A DNA stretch of 64,000 nt from Heliobacterium mobile (GCF_009720735.1 NZ_WNKU01000017.1:20052-84051), one strand, 5' to 3'; positions 1 through 9,487 are shown, numbered from the stretch's first letter. Notes: a model not told the origin generated them from the sequence alone. Program-made: numbers and translations.

Positions 1-50
1 CAGAACATGTGACCAACAGGTTTTTGTACAAAAATCATTAGATACTCAAA

Positions 51-88
51 AACGGGTCGCGACTGAAGAGTCACGACCCGTTTTTTTT
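51..88 (+). terminator. Rho-independent terminator
   Basis: A 14-bp stem with one mismatch, a four-base loop and a run of eight T residues. It ends a transcript entering from outside the window. The rest of the first 295 bases is AT-rich leader for the chemoreceptor gene, and I see no further element in it. Confidence 0.85.
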
Positions 89-295
89 AGTTGGATTTAC
101 CGCAGGTAGAATGCTCTGATTTTTACAGTATCAGGACCGAGTTGTTGAAACCATCCATGTTTTGTTATTTAATTATTCAGGGAAAGAGGATTTTCTCTAG
201 TTTTGTCTAAATAATTACAATCCCAAAAAGAATCGAAGATTTATACATAATCGAGATGGATAATCAAAGAACGAAATAATGAAGGAAGGATTACG

Positions 296-2272
296 ATGGC
301 AATGTGGTTTAAAAAGTTGCGCCTACGCAGTAAGCTGCTGTTAGCATTCGCTCTCATTGGGATTATACCGCTGCTCACGGTCACCGCCATTACCTCGTAT
401 TTGAGTCAACAGGAACTGTCCAAAAATGCCTATGAGACGAACCGTGTCATCGCCACGAACCTAGCGGTGAACATCGAGAATGTGCTGAACGCACGGATCA
501 GCGCCTTGAAAATTATGAGCCAGATGCCGGAAATGACGACGATGGAGCCAAGTCAGCAGTTACCCGCGATGAAAGCCGCAGGCAGTCAGTTTGTAGACAT
601 GGGGATGATTGTAGCTTTGCCCAATGGCCAACAGACGTTGCGTACGGAAGGTCAACTGCAAAACATCGCCGATCGGAAGTACTTTCAAGAGCTGCAAAAA
701 GGGGCCGACTTGGTTGTCAGTGACGTCTTGATCTCGAAAGGGACCGGCCAACCTTCCGTGATCATCGGTGTACCGATGAAGGATGAACAAGGTCGTTTTA
801 TCGGGGCTCTCCTAGGAGTGCTAAACCTGGAGAAAACGGGTGATATGGTCGACGCTGTTGCGGTAGGCCAAACGGGATATGCTTTCGTCACGGATCATGC
901 CGGTAAAATCTTAATCCATCCCAATCATGACATGATCCGCCAGCAAACCGATATCAGCATGCTGCCGCCGGTGCAAAAAGGAATGAAAGGTGAATCGGGC
1001 TCCGTAAGTTACGACTGGGAAGGGGTCCGCAAACTCGCCGGTTATGGCGTTGTTTCTCAGACCGGTTGGGTCGTCGTGACCCAGGTCCCGGAAGGGGAAG
1101 CCTTGGCAGCCGCCAAAAAGCAAATTACGATCAGTATCGCAGTAACTGCTATCGCTATCGCGATCGCTCTCGGAGTCGCCTACCTGCTAGCGGCCAGCTT
1201 GGTTCGGCCTGTCCATAAAATTATGGAGGGTACTGCCGCTGTCGCCAGCGGGGATCTGACGCAGACGATTCAAGTGGACGCACTCGACGAACTGGGCCAG
1301 TTAGCCAATGCCTTTAACGGGATGACAGAACAGTTGCGGGCACTGATTCGCCAAGTGAGCGAAAAGGCAGAGCGTTTGGCCGTCTCCTCGGAAGAGATGG
1401 CGGCTTCCAGCGAAGAAGTGACGGCGACGGCGACCGATGTAGCCCAGAATGTCGATAAAATGGCGAGTGATGCCGAAACCGGGAATACCTCCGTGGCTGA
1501 AGTCTCCCAGGTGCTGGTTGAACTATCTTCGCTCATCCAGATTGCCAAGTGTAACGGAGAAGAGGCGGCACACTCGTCAGAGGTGACCCAGATGGCGGCG
1601 AAGCGGGGAAAAGAGACGGTCGGAGAAGCGGTGCAGCGCATGAACAACATACGCAATCGCACTGTCGATGCGGAGCGTTTTATGGAAACATTGAGCCGCT
1701 ATTCCCAGCAGATTGAACTCATCACCGATACGATTACCAATATTGCCGGGCAGACGAACTTACTTGCTTTGAACGCCGCTATCGAGGCAGCCCGAGCGGG
1801 CGAGGCCGGTCTTGGATTTGCCGTTGTCGCCGATGAAGTGCGCAAATTAGCCGAAGAATCGAACCGGGGTGCCGAGGAAGTAGCCGAACTGGTCAAAAAA
1901 GTGGCCGAAAGCACCGGACAAGCCATGGCCGCTACTCGCCAGAGCCGGGACGAAGTCGACCTGGGCGTTCAAGTGGCCGACCAGGCCCGGCGTTCTCTGG
2001 AAAACATTCTAGCCGCCGTCGATGAGACTGTGGAGAAGGTGATGGGGATCGTCCAGGTGACCAATGACGAGGTAGCCAGTTCCGAAAAGATCGTCGGCTT
2101 GATTCACAGCTTGGCATCGGTTGTTGAGAATACAGCTCAAAACGCTCAACAGATCGCAGCTTCCACGCAGGAAACGACGGCCGCGATGGAGACGATCGCT
2201 GCCGGAGCGGCAGAAAACAGCGCCACTGCCGTGGAGTTGAAAGAATCGGTCGCCCATTTTCGTGTTTGCTAG
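296..2272 (+). CDS. Methyl-accepting chemotaxis protein with dCache-type sensor
   Basis: Membrane chemoreceptor of 658 residues that should signal through CheW/CheA to the flagellar motor. A basic N-terminus leads into a membrane segment (about residues 13-34). A large extracellular double-Cache-like ligand domain (about 40-270) follows, then a second membrane segment (275-298), a HAMP domain (to about 352) and a long coiled-coil signalling domain. The highly conserved hairpin tip is present ([18 protein letters not shown], about residues 487-504). The ATG at 296 follows GAAGGAAGGA with good spacing; a second ATG two codons later is possible. The gene stands alone, followed by a strong terminator. 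The ligand cannot be read from the sequence. It belongs to a different sensor class from the receptor at 38111. Confidence 0.95.
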   Translation: MAMWFKKLRLRSKLLLAFALIGIIPLLTVTAITSYLSQQELSKNAYETNRVIATNLAVNIENVLNARISALKIMSQMPEMTTMEPSQQLPAMKAAGSQFVDMGMIVALPNGQQTLRTEGQLQNIADRKYFQELQKGADLVVSDVLISKGTGQPSVIIGVPMKDEQGRFIGALLGVLNLEKTGDMVDAVAVGQTGYAFVTDHAGKILIHPNHDMIRQQTDISMLPPVQKGMKGESGSVSYDWEGVRKLAGYGVVSQTGWVVVTQVPEGEALAAAKKQITISIAVTAIAIAIALGVAYLLAASLVRPVHKIMEGTAAVASGDLTQTIQVDALDELGQLANAFNGMTEQLRALIRQVSEKAERLAVSSEEMAASSEEVTATATDVAQNVDKMASDAETGNTSVAEVSQVLVELSSLIQIAKCNGEEAAHSSEVTQMAAKRGKETVGEAVQRMNNIRNRTVDAERFMETLSRYSQQIELITDTITNIAGQTNLLALNAAIEAARAGEAGLGFAVVADEVRKLAEESNRGAEEVAELVKKVAESTGQAMAATRQSRDEVDLGVQVADQARRSLENILAAVDETVEKVMGIVQVTNDEVASSEKIVGLIHSLASVVENTAQNAQQIAASTQETTAAMETIAAGAAENSATAVELKESVAHFRVC

Positions 2273-2330
2273 AAAATTAGCCGCAATCTAAGGGTTCACT
2301 ATTACTGTGCTAAATAGGTCGTAACAGACG

Positions 2331-2374
2331 AAAAGGAGTGCCTATCGACGTATCGATGGGCACTCCTTTTTCCC
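2331..2374. terminator. Bidirectional terminator between convergent genes
   Basis: A long hairpin (AAAAGGAGTGCC and its complement, with extra pairing inside) has a T-run on both strands. It lies between the chemoreceptor and the MATE gene, which converge here, and can serve both. Confidence 0.85.
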
Positions 2375-2433
2375 TTGATAGCCATAGATAAAGAAGCATA
2401 GATGAGCGATTTATTTTCCTTTTCATATCTGGT

Positions 2434-3804
2434 TCACATCTGGTTCATATCAGGCTGCGTTGCTTGAAGATTCCTTGCCTGCAGATCAGATCTGTTGATC
2501 AGATATAAAATAATCGCGAGCACAGCCGTTCCAAAGTCTGAAATCGGTAACGCATAAGCCACTCCCTCTAGGCCGTACAGTGCGTTTCCGATGACCAGAG
2601 CGGGAAGAAATATGGCTCCTTGTGAAAGGGACATGACCAAAGCGGGAATGGATTTGCCCGTCGCTTGGAACACATTCGTAAATAAAAATATGATTCCAAG
2701 AAATAGGGGGGCAATCATGGAAATACGGAATAAGGGTGTGCCAATTTTGACGATCTCGTCATTGCTAATAAACATACTTAGGACAAAACTGCTGGAGCTA
2801 TAGAGAGCCAGCGTGATAAAAACACTCAACAACACAGCAATGATTCCCGTAAACTGAATAATCTCGCTCATCCGGTTTCGGTCAGCGGTATAGTTATAAC
2901 CGACGAGGGGTTGAACCCCTTCACAAAGACCACTGATGATAAACTCTGGCATCATATTCATCTGTATGGCAATACCGAAAACCGCGACGAGTGCATCCCC
3001 ATAGCCGGCTGCATAATTGTTCAAGGCGACCGATGATGCGAGCAATAAAAGAAAATTGATCAGAACGGGGATACCGATGGAAAAGGAATTCTTGACAATA
3101 TTGAGATTACATCGAAAATATTTGACTGAAATCGAGAGCCATTGACTTTTCTTTATCAAATACCAACCATAATAAGTTACAGCCAAGCCGTTGGAAATTA
3201 CCGTTGCATAGGCGGCTCCGGCCACGCCAAGATGCATACCAAAAATCATCATCGGGTCAAGGACAATATTGCTGATGGTTCCGATCAACATGCCGACCAT
3301 GGATTCTTTTGCCGCACCTTCTGCGCGGACAATCTGCCCCATCGAAAAACTGAGCATGATCAAGGAACCGCCGCCGGCGATGATAGTGACGAATTTTCTA
3401 GTCGCATCAAGCGTTTCGGCACTTGTTCCGATGAAGCGTAAAATCGGCTCCATGAAAATAAGGCATAGGATCGTTAATGCGATACCTGACAATAAACAGG
3501 TGTAAAAGGAAAAGGACGATGTGGACTTTACATTTTCATAATCTTTCTCACCGAGCAAGCGAGAGATATATGTTCCACAGCCTATCCCGAAGATATTGGA
3601 TACGGCCATAAATATGGTGAAGACGGGTAAGGCAAGCATTGCGGCGGCGACAAGGTTTGCATCATTCAACTGACCAATAAAAAAAGTATCCGTTAGGTTT
3701 TGTATGACACCGACGAACATGCCCAGTATCATCGGTATCGCCATGTTCGCAACCGCTTTAGGTACAGGTGCTTTTGCTAGATAGTACATATTTGCTTCTT
3801 CCAT
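2434..3804 (-). CDS. MATE family multidrug efflux transporter (MepA-like)
   Basis: An inner-membrane antiporter of 456 residues with the usual twelve hydrophobic segments in two homologous halves. It is expected to export drugs or toxic metabolites using a sodium or proton gradient. The N-terminal stretch with VPKAVANMAIPMILGM and the middle DPMMIFGMHLGVAGAAYAT are typical of the MepA/DinF-like branch. An upstream in-frame ATG (3852) exists, but AAGGAGGTT lies seven bases before the ATG at 3804, so the shorter protein is chosen. The MarR gene lies upstream on the same strand, and an operator-like palindrome lies between them, so the exporter is probably controlled by that repressor. The substrate is unknown. 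Confidence 0.93.
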   Translation of the reverse strand: MEEANMYYLAKAPVPKAVANMAIPMILGMFVGVIQNLTDTFFIGQLNDANLVAAAMLALPVFTIFMAVSNIFGIGCGTYISRLLGEKDYENVKSTSSFSFYTCLLSGIALTILCLIFMEPILRFIGTSAETLDATRKFVTIIAGGGSLIMLSFSMGQIVRAEGAAKESMVGMLIGTISNIVLDPMMIFGMHLGVAGAAYATVISNGLAVTYYGWYLIKKSQWLSISVKYFRCNLNIVKNSFSIGIPVLINFLLLLASSVALNNYAAGYGDALVAVFGIAIQMNMMPEFIISGLCEGVQPLVGYNYTADRNRMSEIIQFTGIIAVLLSVFITLALYSSSSFVLSMFISNDEIVKIGTPLFRISMIAPLFLGIIFLFTNVFQATGKSIPALVMSLSQGAIFLPALVIGNALYGLEGVAYALPISDFGTAVLAIILYLINRSDLQARNLQATQPDMNQM

Positions 3805-3853
3805 AGGTATTAACCTCCTTAAAAAAATTTTTATGTATCTTTCTAACCCCAAA

Positions 3854-3895
3854 ATACTTAGAATTACAATAATTAGAATTCTAAGTATTTGTCTA
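3854..3895 (-). promoter_or_regulatory. Probable MarR operator and promoter of the MATE gene
   Basis: The perfect palindrome TTAGAATTCTAA (3873-3884) is followed by a further half-site, CTTAGAATT read on the plus strand at 3857-3865. Together they form 12-bp inverted arms (3854-3865 and 3877-3888). On the minus strand a weak promoter, TAGACA (3895-3890), 18 bases, TATTGT (3871-3866), brackets the palindrome, so a bound dimer would block polymerase. The same motif, with one change, overlaps the repressor's own start site at 4378. Confidence 0.6.
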
Positions 3896-3906
3896 AAAAA
3901 GCATTA

Positions 3907-4356
3907 CTATCGCTCAAGATTTTTCGAGACCAACTGGAGCAATTCTAAAAATAAACGTTTTTGTTCTGCCGTCATACCAAGAACGATTCGATGTTCCATG
4001 TCACGAAAGACATCGTTAAATTCATCAATTAAGTCTTCGCCTTTCGTTGTAAGGGAAAGTACTTTTGCACGTCCGTCAGACACACTGGTGCTTCGTTTTA
4101 CAAAACCGTTTTTTTCGAGGCCTTGTAATAAGCTTGTAATCGATGACCCTTTTAACCCCATGGCGAGCTCAATATCTTTCTGGCAGATGCTACATCCCTT
4201 TTCCTCACAGTCCCCGATATGACCGACGATCCTTGCCTGTTGATTCGTAATACCATGAGGAATAAGGTGTTCGTCGAGAATTAGCTTTAGGTTATGAACG
4301 ATGTTCCGAAGATAAAAATGATAAACAAAGTCCTCTTTGTCTCCGGCCACCTGCAC
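3907..4356 (-). CDS. MarR family transcriptional regulator
   Basis: A winged-helix repressor of 149 residues, of usual MarR length. The recognition region lies around IELAMGLKGSSITSLLQGLE and the wing around the FVKRSTSVSDGRAKVLSLT segment. A CxxxxxCxxC-like cluster just before the DNA-binding helix (GDCEEKGCSICQ) could sense oxidants or metals; this is inference. Translation starts at GTG 4356 behind AGAGGGGG. The gene has a near-perfect promoter with an overlapping operator upstream (4378-4421), and a second operator lies between it and the downstream MATE gene. It is therefore most likely an autorepressor that also represses that exporter. Confidence 0.92.
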   Translation of the reverse strand: MQVAGDKEDFVYHFYLRNIVHNLKLILDEHLIPHGITNQQARIVGHIGDCEEKGCSICQKDIELAMGLKGSSITSLLQGLEKNGFVKRSTSVSDGRAKVLSLTTKGEDLIDEFNDVFRDMEHRIVLGMTAEQKRLFLELLQLVSKNLER

Positions 4357-4377
4357 GAACCCCCTCTTGCAATAAAC

Positions 4378-4421
4378 TTAGAACTCTAACTAATTATAGG
4401 CAGAAATAAAAGACCTGTCAA
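4378..4421 (-). promoter_or_regulatory. Consensus sigma-A promoter with MarR operator at the start site
   Basis: On the minus strand TTGACA (4421-4416) is separated by exactly 17 bases from TATAAT (4398-4393). Immediately downstream, covering the expected start point, is TTAGAACTCTAA (4389-4378), one base from the perfect palindrome found before the MATE gene. Confidence 0.8.
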
Positions 4422-4431
4422 ATAGAATCCT

Positions 4432-5787
4432 TTACCCACCAGCGACGGCTCCATATTTCCGCTGAAGCAAGATGAGCCGGACCGACAACAGGACTGCACC
4501 GACGGCTAACCCCGCGATCAAGCCGACCCAGTATCCGAAGGGGCCCCAGGAAGTATAGGTAGCCAATAGGTAACCGATCGGAAGGCCAGCTAACCAATAG
4601 GAAATAAAGGTGGCCAGCAGGGTCACATTGACATCCTTATACCCTCGCAGCGCCCCTTGAATGGGCGTGGCGATCGCGTCGGATAACTGAAAGAAGATGG
4701 CATATACAAGAAATTCCCGGGCTAGCTGGTGTACGGCCGTGTCTGTCGTGTACAAAGCGGCTACCTGGTCGTTAAAGAAATAGATCAAAAGGGAATTTAA
4801 AACCGCCACGATCAAGGCGAGGCCGATGCCGACCTGGATATACTGGCGTGCCTGGGCGAACCGGCCCGCACCGGCTTCAAAACCGATGACAATCGTCAGC
4901 GCCATGGAGATGCTCAAGGGGATCATGTACAGCATCGACGCCAGGTTCAGGGCGACCTGATGGGCTGCGATGGTGATGGTATCAAAGGTACTCATCAGCA
5001 AGGTGACCGCAGCAAAGATGCTCGTCTCAAAGAAAATGGCAAAACCGATGGGCAGACCAATGTGGAGTTGTTCCTTCCAGGCAGAGAAGGAGACCGGGAA
5101 AAGCCGGTCTAGGACATGGTAGGTCTGAAACCGTTTGTCACGGCGAATGACGGTAAAAGCGATCAAGGCGATACACCAGTAGGTGATCGCCGAAGCATAA
5201 CCGGCTCCCACGCCGCCCAGGCGAGGAAAACCGAAGGCGCCAAAAATCAAGAGGTAGTTTAGGAGAGCGTTGATGGGGAGCGACAGCAAGGTGATCCTCA
5301 TGGTAACACCCGTGTACCCCAGGGCGTCGATGAAACAACGAAACACGGTATAGACGAAGAGCGGGACGATGCCTAGCGAGAGGGCTATCAGATAGCGACC
5401 GGCGATGTCTCGGACGGGAGATTCCAGATTCATCGACTGCAATAGAGGATGCAAGGCGAAAGCGCCGCCGATCAGCACGAAGACCGACAGCAATAAGGCT
5501 ACATAGACCCCCTGCACCACTGTAGCGGGAATCCGCTCGGGCCGTTTTGCACCGGCAAACTGAGCGACGATAGGCGTTACGGATGATAAGATACCTGTCA
5601 ACCCGGTAAAGACCGGAAGCCAGATGCTCGATCCGATGGCCACCCCGGCGAGATCATAAGCACCTGCATTGCCGGACATGACCGTATCCAAGAAGGTCAT
5701 AGCGAACAGGGCACACTGCGATACTAGGATCGGCAGTAGTACGGCGAGAAAGCGGCGGAATTTTTGCGTGATCGACAGGGTATGCAA
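4432..5787 (-). CDS. MATE family efflux transporter (NorM-like)
   Basis: A second multidrug/toxin exporter of 451 residues with twelve predicted membrane segments. It is diverged from the exporter at 2434; the opening QKFRRFLAVLLPILVSQCAL and the segment AGVAIGSSIWLPVFTGLTG are typical of the NorM/YoeA-like branch. Translation appears to begin at TTG 5787 behind GAGGG. It lies upstream of the MarR gene on the same strand, 75 bases away, but the MarR gene has its own strong promoter. The two exporters may therefore be regulated separately. No operator of the TTAGAAyTCTAA type was found upstream of this gene. Confidence 0.92.
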   Translation of the reverse strand: MHTLSITQKFRRFLAVLLPILVSQCALFAMTFLDTVMSGNAGAYDLAGVAIGSSIWLPVFTGLTGILSSVTPIVAQFAGAKRPERIPATVVQGVYVALLLSVFVLIGGAFALHPLLQSMNLESPVRDIAGRYLIALSLGIVPLFVYTVFRCFIDALGYTGVTMRITLLSLPINALLNYLLIFGAFGFPRLGGVGAGYASAITYWCIALIAFTVIRRDKRFQTYHVLDRLFPVSFSAWKEQLHIGLPIGFAIFFETSIFAAVTLLMSTFDTITIAAHQVALNLASMLYMIPLSISMALTIVIGFEAGAGRFAQARQYIQVGIGLALIVAVLNSLLIYFFNDQVAALYTTDTAVHQLAREFLVYAIFFQLSDAIATPIQGALRGYKDVNVTLLATFISYWLAGLPIGYLLATYTSWGPFGYWVGLIAGLAVGAVLLSVRLILLQRKYGAVAGG

Positions 5788-5852
5788 CAGGCCCTCATCC
5801 TTGCTTAAAAAATAAAGTTTATCATAGCATAGAATGAAAAGGCGTACAATGA

Positions 5853-5978
5853 CGATAACCGATAACCGATAACCGATAACCGATAACCGATAACCGATAA
5901 CCGATAACCGATAACCGATAACCGATAACCGATAATCTGTAACCTGTAACCCAAAACCAATAACCGATACCCATACCC
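5853..5978. repeat. Heptanucleotide tandem repeat (CGATAAC)n with decayed edge
   Basis: Eleven exact tandem copies of CGATAAC (5853-5929) are followed by CGATAAT and then by 7-base units in the same phase that diverge step by step (CTGTAAC twice, CCAAAAC, CAATAAC, CGATACC). The open reading frame running through it on the minus strand is only the repeat translated (period YRLSVIG) and is not a gene. The array lies upstream of the MATE start, between it and the terminator of the neighbouring operon. Confidence 0.97.
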
Positions 5979-5996
5979 ACTTCTTATGTAATACCT

Positions 5997-6048
5997 AAAA
6001 AGTAGGCCCCGGATATGCACCCATGCGGTGGCATATGCGGGGCCTACT
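5997..6048 (-). terminator. Rho-independent terminator of the two-component operon
   Basis: An 18-bp stem with one mismatch (AGTAGGCCCC, then GATATGC pairing with GCATATG) is followed on the minus strand by five T residues. It lies 12 bases beyond the stop codon of the 6061-6801 gene. Confidence 0.88.
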
Positions 6049-6060
6049 TGCGCCCATGGA

Positions 6061-6801
6061 TTATTGCAGGCTATCGCTGTCTTCTTTGGCTGTCCGTTTG
6101 ATCAGCAAGGCCAAACCGCCGATAGCCAGCAGGGCACTCATGATCACGGTACGGAGGAGGTAGCGATAATCATCAAAATAGCGAAGAATACCGAGCGATG
6201 GCAGCGGTGCATTCACCAAGGTGAGTACAGCGCCAATGAGCAGTGCGATCCCGAGGAAGGTACGATGTTGCCGCCAGTTTCCTGACCACCAGTCAAAGAT
6301 ACCCAGGTTTTCATCGGCGACAGCCTGACCGGACTGGAGCTTTCGTTCCGTATGATACGTTTCGAAAAAGCTGTATCCGACGAGAACAGGGATGAGCAAT
6401 TCCGAATCGAAGATGAAGTTCCAACGCTCCAGGGCCAGATTTCCCCAGAAGAGAAGGAGCAGTTGCAATCCCCGCCGCATCTGACCTAAGTACATTTGCC
6501 CCAAACCGGGTATCAGTGAAAAGAAAAGTGCGATTCGCTGTCGACGCAGAAATCGCCGCGGCCTAGCCGGTTCGGAATTCGGCGCTGTGATGGTCCCACG
6601 GGGCATACTCGAGGAGCCTGAACTAGGGAAAGCCCCGCTATAACCATCTCTGGATCCGGTTTCAGAACTGCGAGCTACTTCGGCAGCACACTGCGGGCAT
6701 ATCCAACCTTGTTGCAGGGCTGTCAAAGGGCCGTTGCGAAAGCCGCAGAGGGTACAGGCAGCAGTTCGATCATTTACCGGGATATCGTTGTTTGTCGTCA
6801 T
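6061..6801 (-). CDS. Zinc-ribbon membrane protein of unknown function
   Basis: A 246-residue protein I cannot assign. Near the N-terminus two CxxC pairs (CTLC at residues 16-19 and CPQC about 20 residues later) form a probable zinc ribbon. A basic, disordered stretch follows, then at least four hydrophobic segments, including one with GLGQMYLGQMRRGLQLLLLF. That segment recalls the TM2-type motif of small membrane proteins with a G-Q-x-Y-x-G-x-x-x-R-G pattern. The start codon shares a base with the stop codon of the histidine kinase (TAATG), so the two are translationally coupled. It is probably an accessory or output of that two-component system. A terminator follows directly. Confidence 0.85.
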   Translation of the reverse strand: MTTNNDIPVNDRTAACTLCGFRNGPLTALQQGWICPQCAAEVARSSETGSRDGYSGAFPSSGSSSMPRGTITAPNSEPARPRRFLRRQRIALFFSLIPGLGQMYLGQMRRGLQLLLLFWGNLALERWNFIFDSELLIPVLVGYSFFETYHTERKLQSGQAVADENLGIFDWWSGNWRQHRTFLGIALLIGAVLTLVNAPLPSLGILRYFDDYRYLLRTVIMSALLAIGGLALLIKRTAKEDSDSLQ

Positions 6802-8759
6802 TATTTTTCCTCCTGGACAGGTGATTCGTGCACGGTGGTTGCAATTATACCTGGTTTCGAATCAACTGCTTCTGCTTTCTCTTGATTCAAGTCAATTTTA
6901 TCATCGACAGAATCCATGCTTGGCTTGCTCAAATAGGTGTCAGATTTAATGGGAGCAGAACGGGAATCTGATGAATCTATTGTATCTATTGAATTGGTTT
7001 GGGACGTAACCAACTGAGGAGTATCCATGGACTTATCGTCGTAGCCTTTGCGGGGGGAGGGAGTTTGCGGGGCAGCACAGAGGGGCAGGCGAATGAGAAA
7101 AGCGGCGCCTCCTTCCGGCGAATCGGAATCTAAGAGGATACTGCCGCCATGGGCGGCGATGATTTCCCGGCTGATGGCCAACCCTAAGCCGGTGCTGCCA
7201 TTTTTGCCTCGCCGAGCCGTATCGGCACGGGCAAACCGTTCGAAAAGGCGATCGCGTACATGGGCGGGTACGCCTTTGCCGTTATCAGCGATGTGCAGGA
7301 TATGACTACGCCCATCAGAACTGAGGCTGACGGTGATGCGAATTCCCGGACCATTATGTTCCGCCGCGTTTTTGATGACGTTTTTGATAGCTCGTTCCAG
7401 GTGGAGGGCATCGACCGATGACCAAAGAGGACCTTCGGGGATGTCTGCTTCAAGGCTGTCACCAGCCAGTTCAATATCGGCGAGCATGTCGGCCAGCCAA
7501 CGACGGATCAACTCGGACAAGTCAGCCGGTCGCTGTTCCAAGTGAAAATCGGGGTGGATCAATTTCGCCGTCAAGAAGAGATCATCGACGATGCGCCCCA
7601 TGATCAGGGATTTGGAATGAATGATGTGGCCGTATTTTTGGGCTTTGTCCGGCTCCCGATAGGCGATATCGCTGAGTGCTTCCGCGTATCCTTCGATGGA
7701 AGCGAGGGGAGTGCGCAAATCATGGGAGAGTCCCGCTAACAAGTCTCGTTGCTTACCGGCGATTTCTTGCTCCCGCTGTTGCAAGATACCCCAAGCGGCG
7801 TTCAATTGATTAAAAATAGAGAAAAGATCGCCGAACTCGTCTTTTCGCCAGGACTTGATGCGAAACTGAGTATCGCCGCGCTTCATATTCTCGAGGGCGG
7901 CTCCCAGCTTCTTCAGAGGGGACCGGAGCAGCCAGGCAAAGGCGAGGGCGGCGATCAGATCGATAACCAGCACAGCGGTGCCTGCGGTCAAGGGAATGCC
8001 GGCGAGTAAAAAGGTCTTTTCCTGAATACTTGGAGTGGACGAGGGTTCGGTTTCGTACCGTACCAGCAGAAAATAGGTTTCATCACCAAAATATAAGGGA
8101 GCCACTTCGCAGTGGATCTTGCTCTGGTGGATGGGAACGGCTGTTGTCTTAAAAAGGGAATTTAGTCCTGGCGGGTCTTCTTGTGGAGGTTTATAGGCAG
8201 CATCTAGCAGTTGAGCCATGTTGTAGCTGTTGGGAAATTGGTCGGCTGCTGCGATGGCTGGATCCTCATCGGGGTTCCAGGTGGTTTTCGTCACCAGAAC
8301 CCGTCCGGTGCTGTCAAGCACCTGCACCGAAGCAGGGGAGAGGTAGAAGTTTCTATCGAACCGTAACTGCTCACGCAGGCGGTCCATGACGGGACCGTTT
8401 TCAGTGGAATGATGTTTGTCGACACTGGAGAGCTTGTCCGTTTGTTCGGTTTCTGTCTTCACAGGGGTACGGGAAGAGGATGCAGTATCAACGACCGTTT
8501 TTTCAGAGCGATTCTGCTCGTGGCTTGAAGAATATGTAGCAGAACTCGGATTCAAACCCGGATCGACCGGCTGGATAGGCTGGGCCTTAAACTGGGTTTG
8601 CCACCGGCCGATCTGCTCGGCGACGCGGCGGCGCTCATAGTCGTTATCATGAGGCTGTAGTAGTTCTTGGTAGATGATGAGACCACCGACGGCAGTGATG
8701 GCTGCAGCCACTGCGGAAACGACCAGAAAGAAGAGAAAGGCTTGGTTGCGGATCTTCAT
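6801..8759 (-). CDS. Membrane sensor histidine kinase
   Basis: A 652-residue transmembrane kinase. Membrane segments lie at about residues 8-30 and 250-275. The extracellular part between them (about 220 residues) carries a Ser/Thr-rich, probably disordered insertion (about 65-125) before a folded sensor. HAMP is followed by the phospho-acceptor box GLSHDLRTPLASIEGYAEAL with His346, then a complete ATPase domain (NVIKNAAEH, ADNGKGVP, STGLGLAISREI). An acidic, Ser/Asp-rich tail of about 75 residues follows the kinase core, which is unusual. It overlaps the response-regulator gene by ATGA, so the pair is co-translated. The signal is unknown. Confidence 0.94.
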   Translation of the reverse strand: MKIRNQAFLFFLVVSAVAAAITAVGGLIIYQELLQPHDNDYERRRVAEQIGRWQTQFKAQPIQPVDPGLNPSSATYSSSHEQNRSEKTVVDTASSSRTPVKTETEQTDKLSSVDKHHSTENGPVMDRLREQLRFDRNFYLSPASVQVLDSTGRVLVTKTTWNPDEDPAIAAADQFPNSYNMAQLLDAAYKPPQEDPPGLNSLFKTTAVPIHQSKIHCEVAPLYFGDETYFLLVRYETEPSSTPSIQEKTFLLAGIPLTAGTAVLVIDLIAALAFAWLLRSPLKKLGAALENMKRGDTQFRIKSWRKDEFGDLFSIFNQLNAAWGILQQREQEIAGKQRDLLAGLSHDLRTPLASIEGYAEALSDIAYREPDKAQKYGHIIHSKSLIMGRIVDDLFLTAKLIHPDFHLEQRPADLSELIRRWLADMLADIELAGDSLEADIPEGPLWSSVDALHLERAIKNVIKNAAEHNGPGIRITVSLSSDGRSHILHIADNGKGVPAHVRDRLFERFARADTARRGKNGSTGLGLAISREIIAAHGGSILLDSDSPEGGAAFLIRLPLCAAPQTPSPRKGYDDKSMDTPQLVTSQTNSIDTIDSSDSRSAPIKSDTYLSKPSMDSVDDKIDLNQEKAEAVDSKPGIIATTVHESPVQEEK

Positions 8760-9487
8760 GAGCGGGCCTCCTCAGGAAGCGCTTTCAACCGGTAGCCGAG
8801 GCCGCGGATGTTTTCCAACCAATCGCCGGCACCAGGTAAAGCGTCGTCTAGCTTCCGGCGAAGGTTGCGAATATGGACCATGATGGTGTTATCGTTGTCG
8901 TAATAAGGTTCCTGCCAGACCCGTTCGTAGATTTGCTGTTTTGTATAGACCCGTCCCGGTGTTTGGGCAAACAACAACAGCAGGTCCCATTCCTTCCCTC
9001 GTAGATCAAGAGGGATCTTGTTGAGGTGAGCTTCGACGCGAACACGGTCGATTTGCAAAGGGCCAACCTGTACCAAGGGCTCCGGAATACTTCGGCGTGG
9101 ACGTCGACGCAGGTGGGCGTTGATGCGAGCGACGAGTTCCCGAGGGCTAAAGGGCTTCGATACATAGTCGATGGCGCCGAGATTCAACCCTAAGACCCGA
9201 TCGGGCTCGTCACCTCGAGCAGAGAGGATGAACATGGGACAATCCACTTCGTCGCGCAAAATCCGGCAGACATCTAAGCCGTTGACGTGAGGCATCATCA
9301 CGTCGAGGATGATCAGATCGGGTTTTTCGGAACGGGCCAACTGCAGGGCTTGATTTCCATCGGCCGCAAGCAGCACCTGATAGCCATCGTGTTCCAGATA
9401 GCCTGCCACCAACTCCCTCAACTCCGGGTCGTCATCAGCGACGAGGATACGCAGGGAAGCCGCCTCAGCGCAAAAGGTCTTATCCAA
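8756..9487 (-). CDS. OmpR/PhoB family response regulator
   Basis: A 243-residue DNA-binding partner of the adjoining kinase. The receiver domain has the acidic pocket (DDD at 18-20), phospho-acceptor Asp62 in LIILDVMMP and the conserved Lys in YVSKPFSPRELVARI. The C-terminal winged helix ends with IMVHIRNLRRKLDD and IRGLGYRL, typical of the OmpR/PhoB class. The TTG at 9487 follows AAAGGAGGG at suitable spacing. It is first in the three-gene operon RR-HK-zinc-ribbon protein. Direct repeats about 105 bases upstream of its start codon could be its own binding site. Confidence 0.95.
   Translation of the reverse strand: MDKTFCAEAASLRILVADDDPELRELVAGYLEHDGYQVLLAADGNQALQLARSEKPDLIILDVMMPHVNGLDVCRILRDEVDCPMFILSARGDEPDRVLGLNLGAIDYVSKPFSPRELVARINAHLRRRPRRSIPEPLVQVGPLQIDRVRVEAHLNKIPLDLRGKEWDLLLLFAQTPGRVYTKQQIYERVWQEPYYDNDNTIMVHIRNLRRKLDDALPGAGDWLENIRGLGYRLKALPEEARS

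Noticed and set aside
5838..5990. CRISPR array
   Set aside because: The repeat is seven bases with no spacers and no cas genes; it is a simple tandem repeat.
5805..6020. 71-residue open frame on the minus strand
   Set aside because: It is the heptamer repeat translated (repeating YRLSVIG) with no ribosome site; low-complexity artefact.
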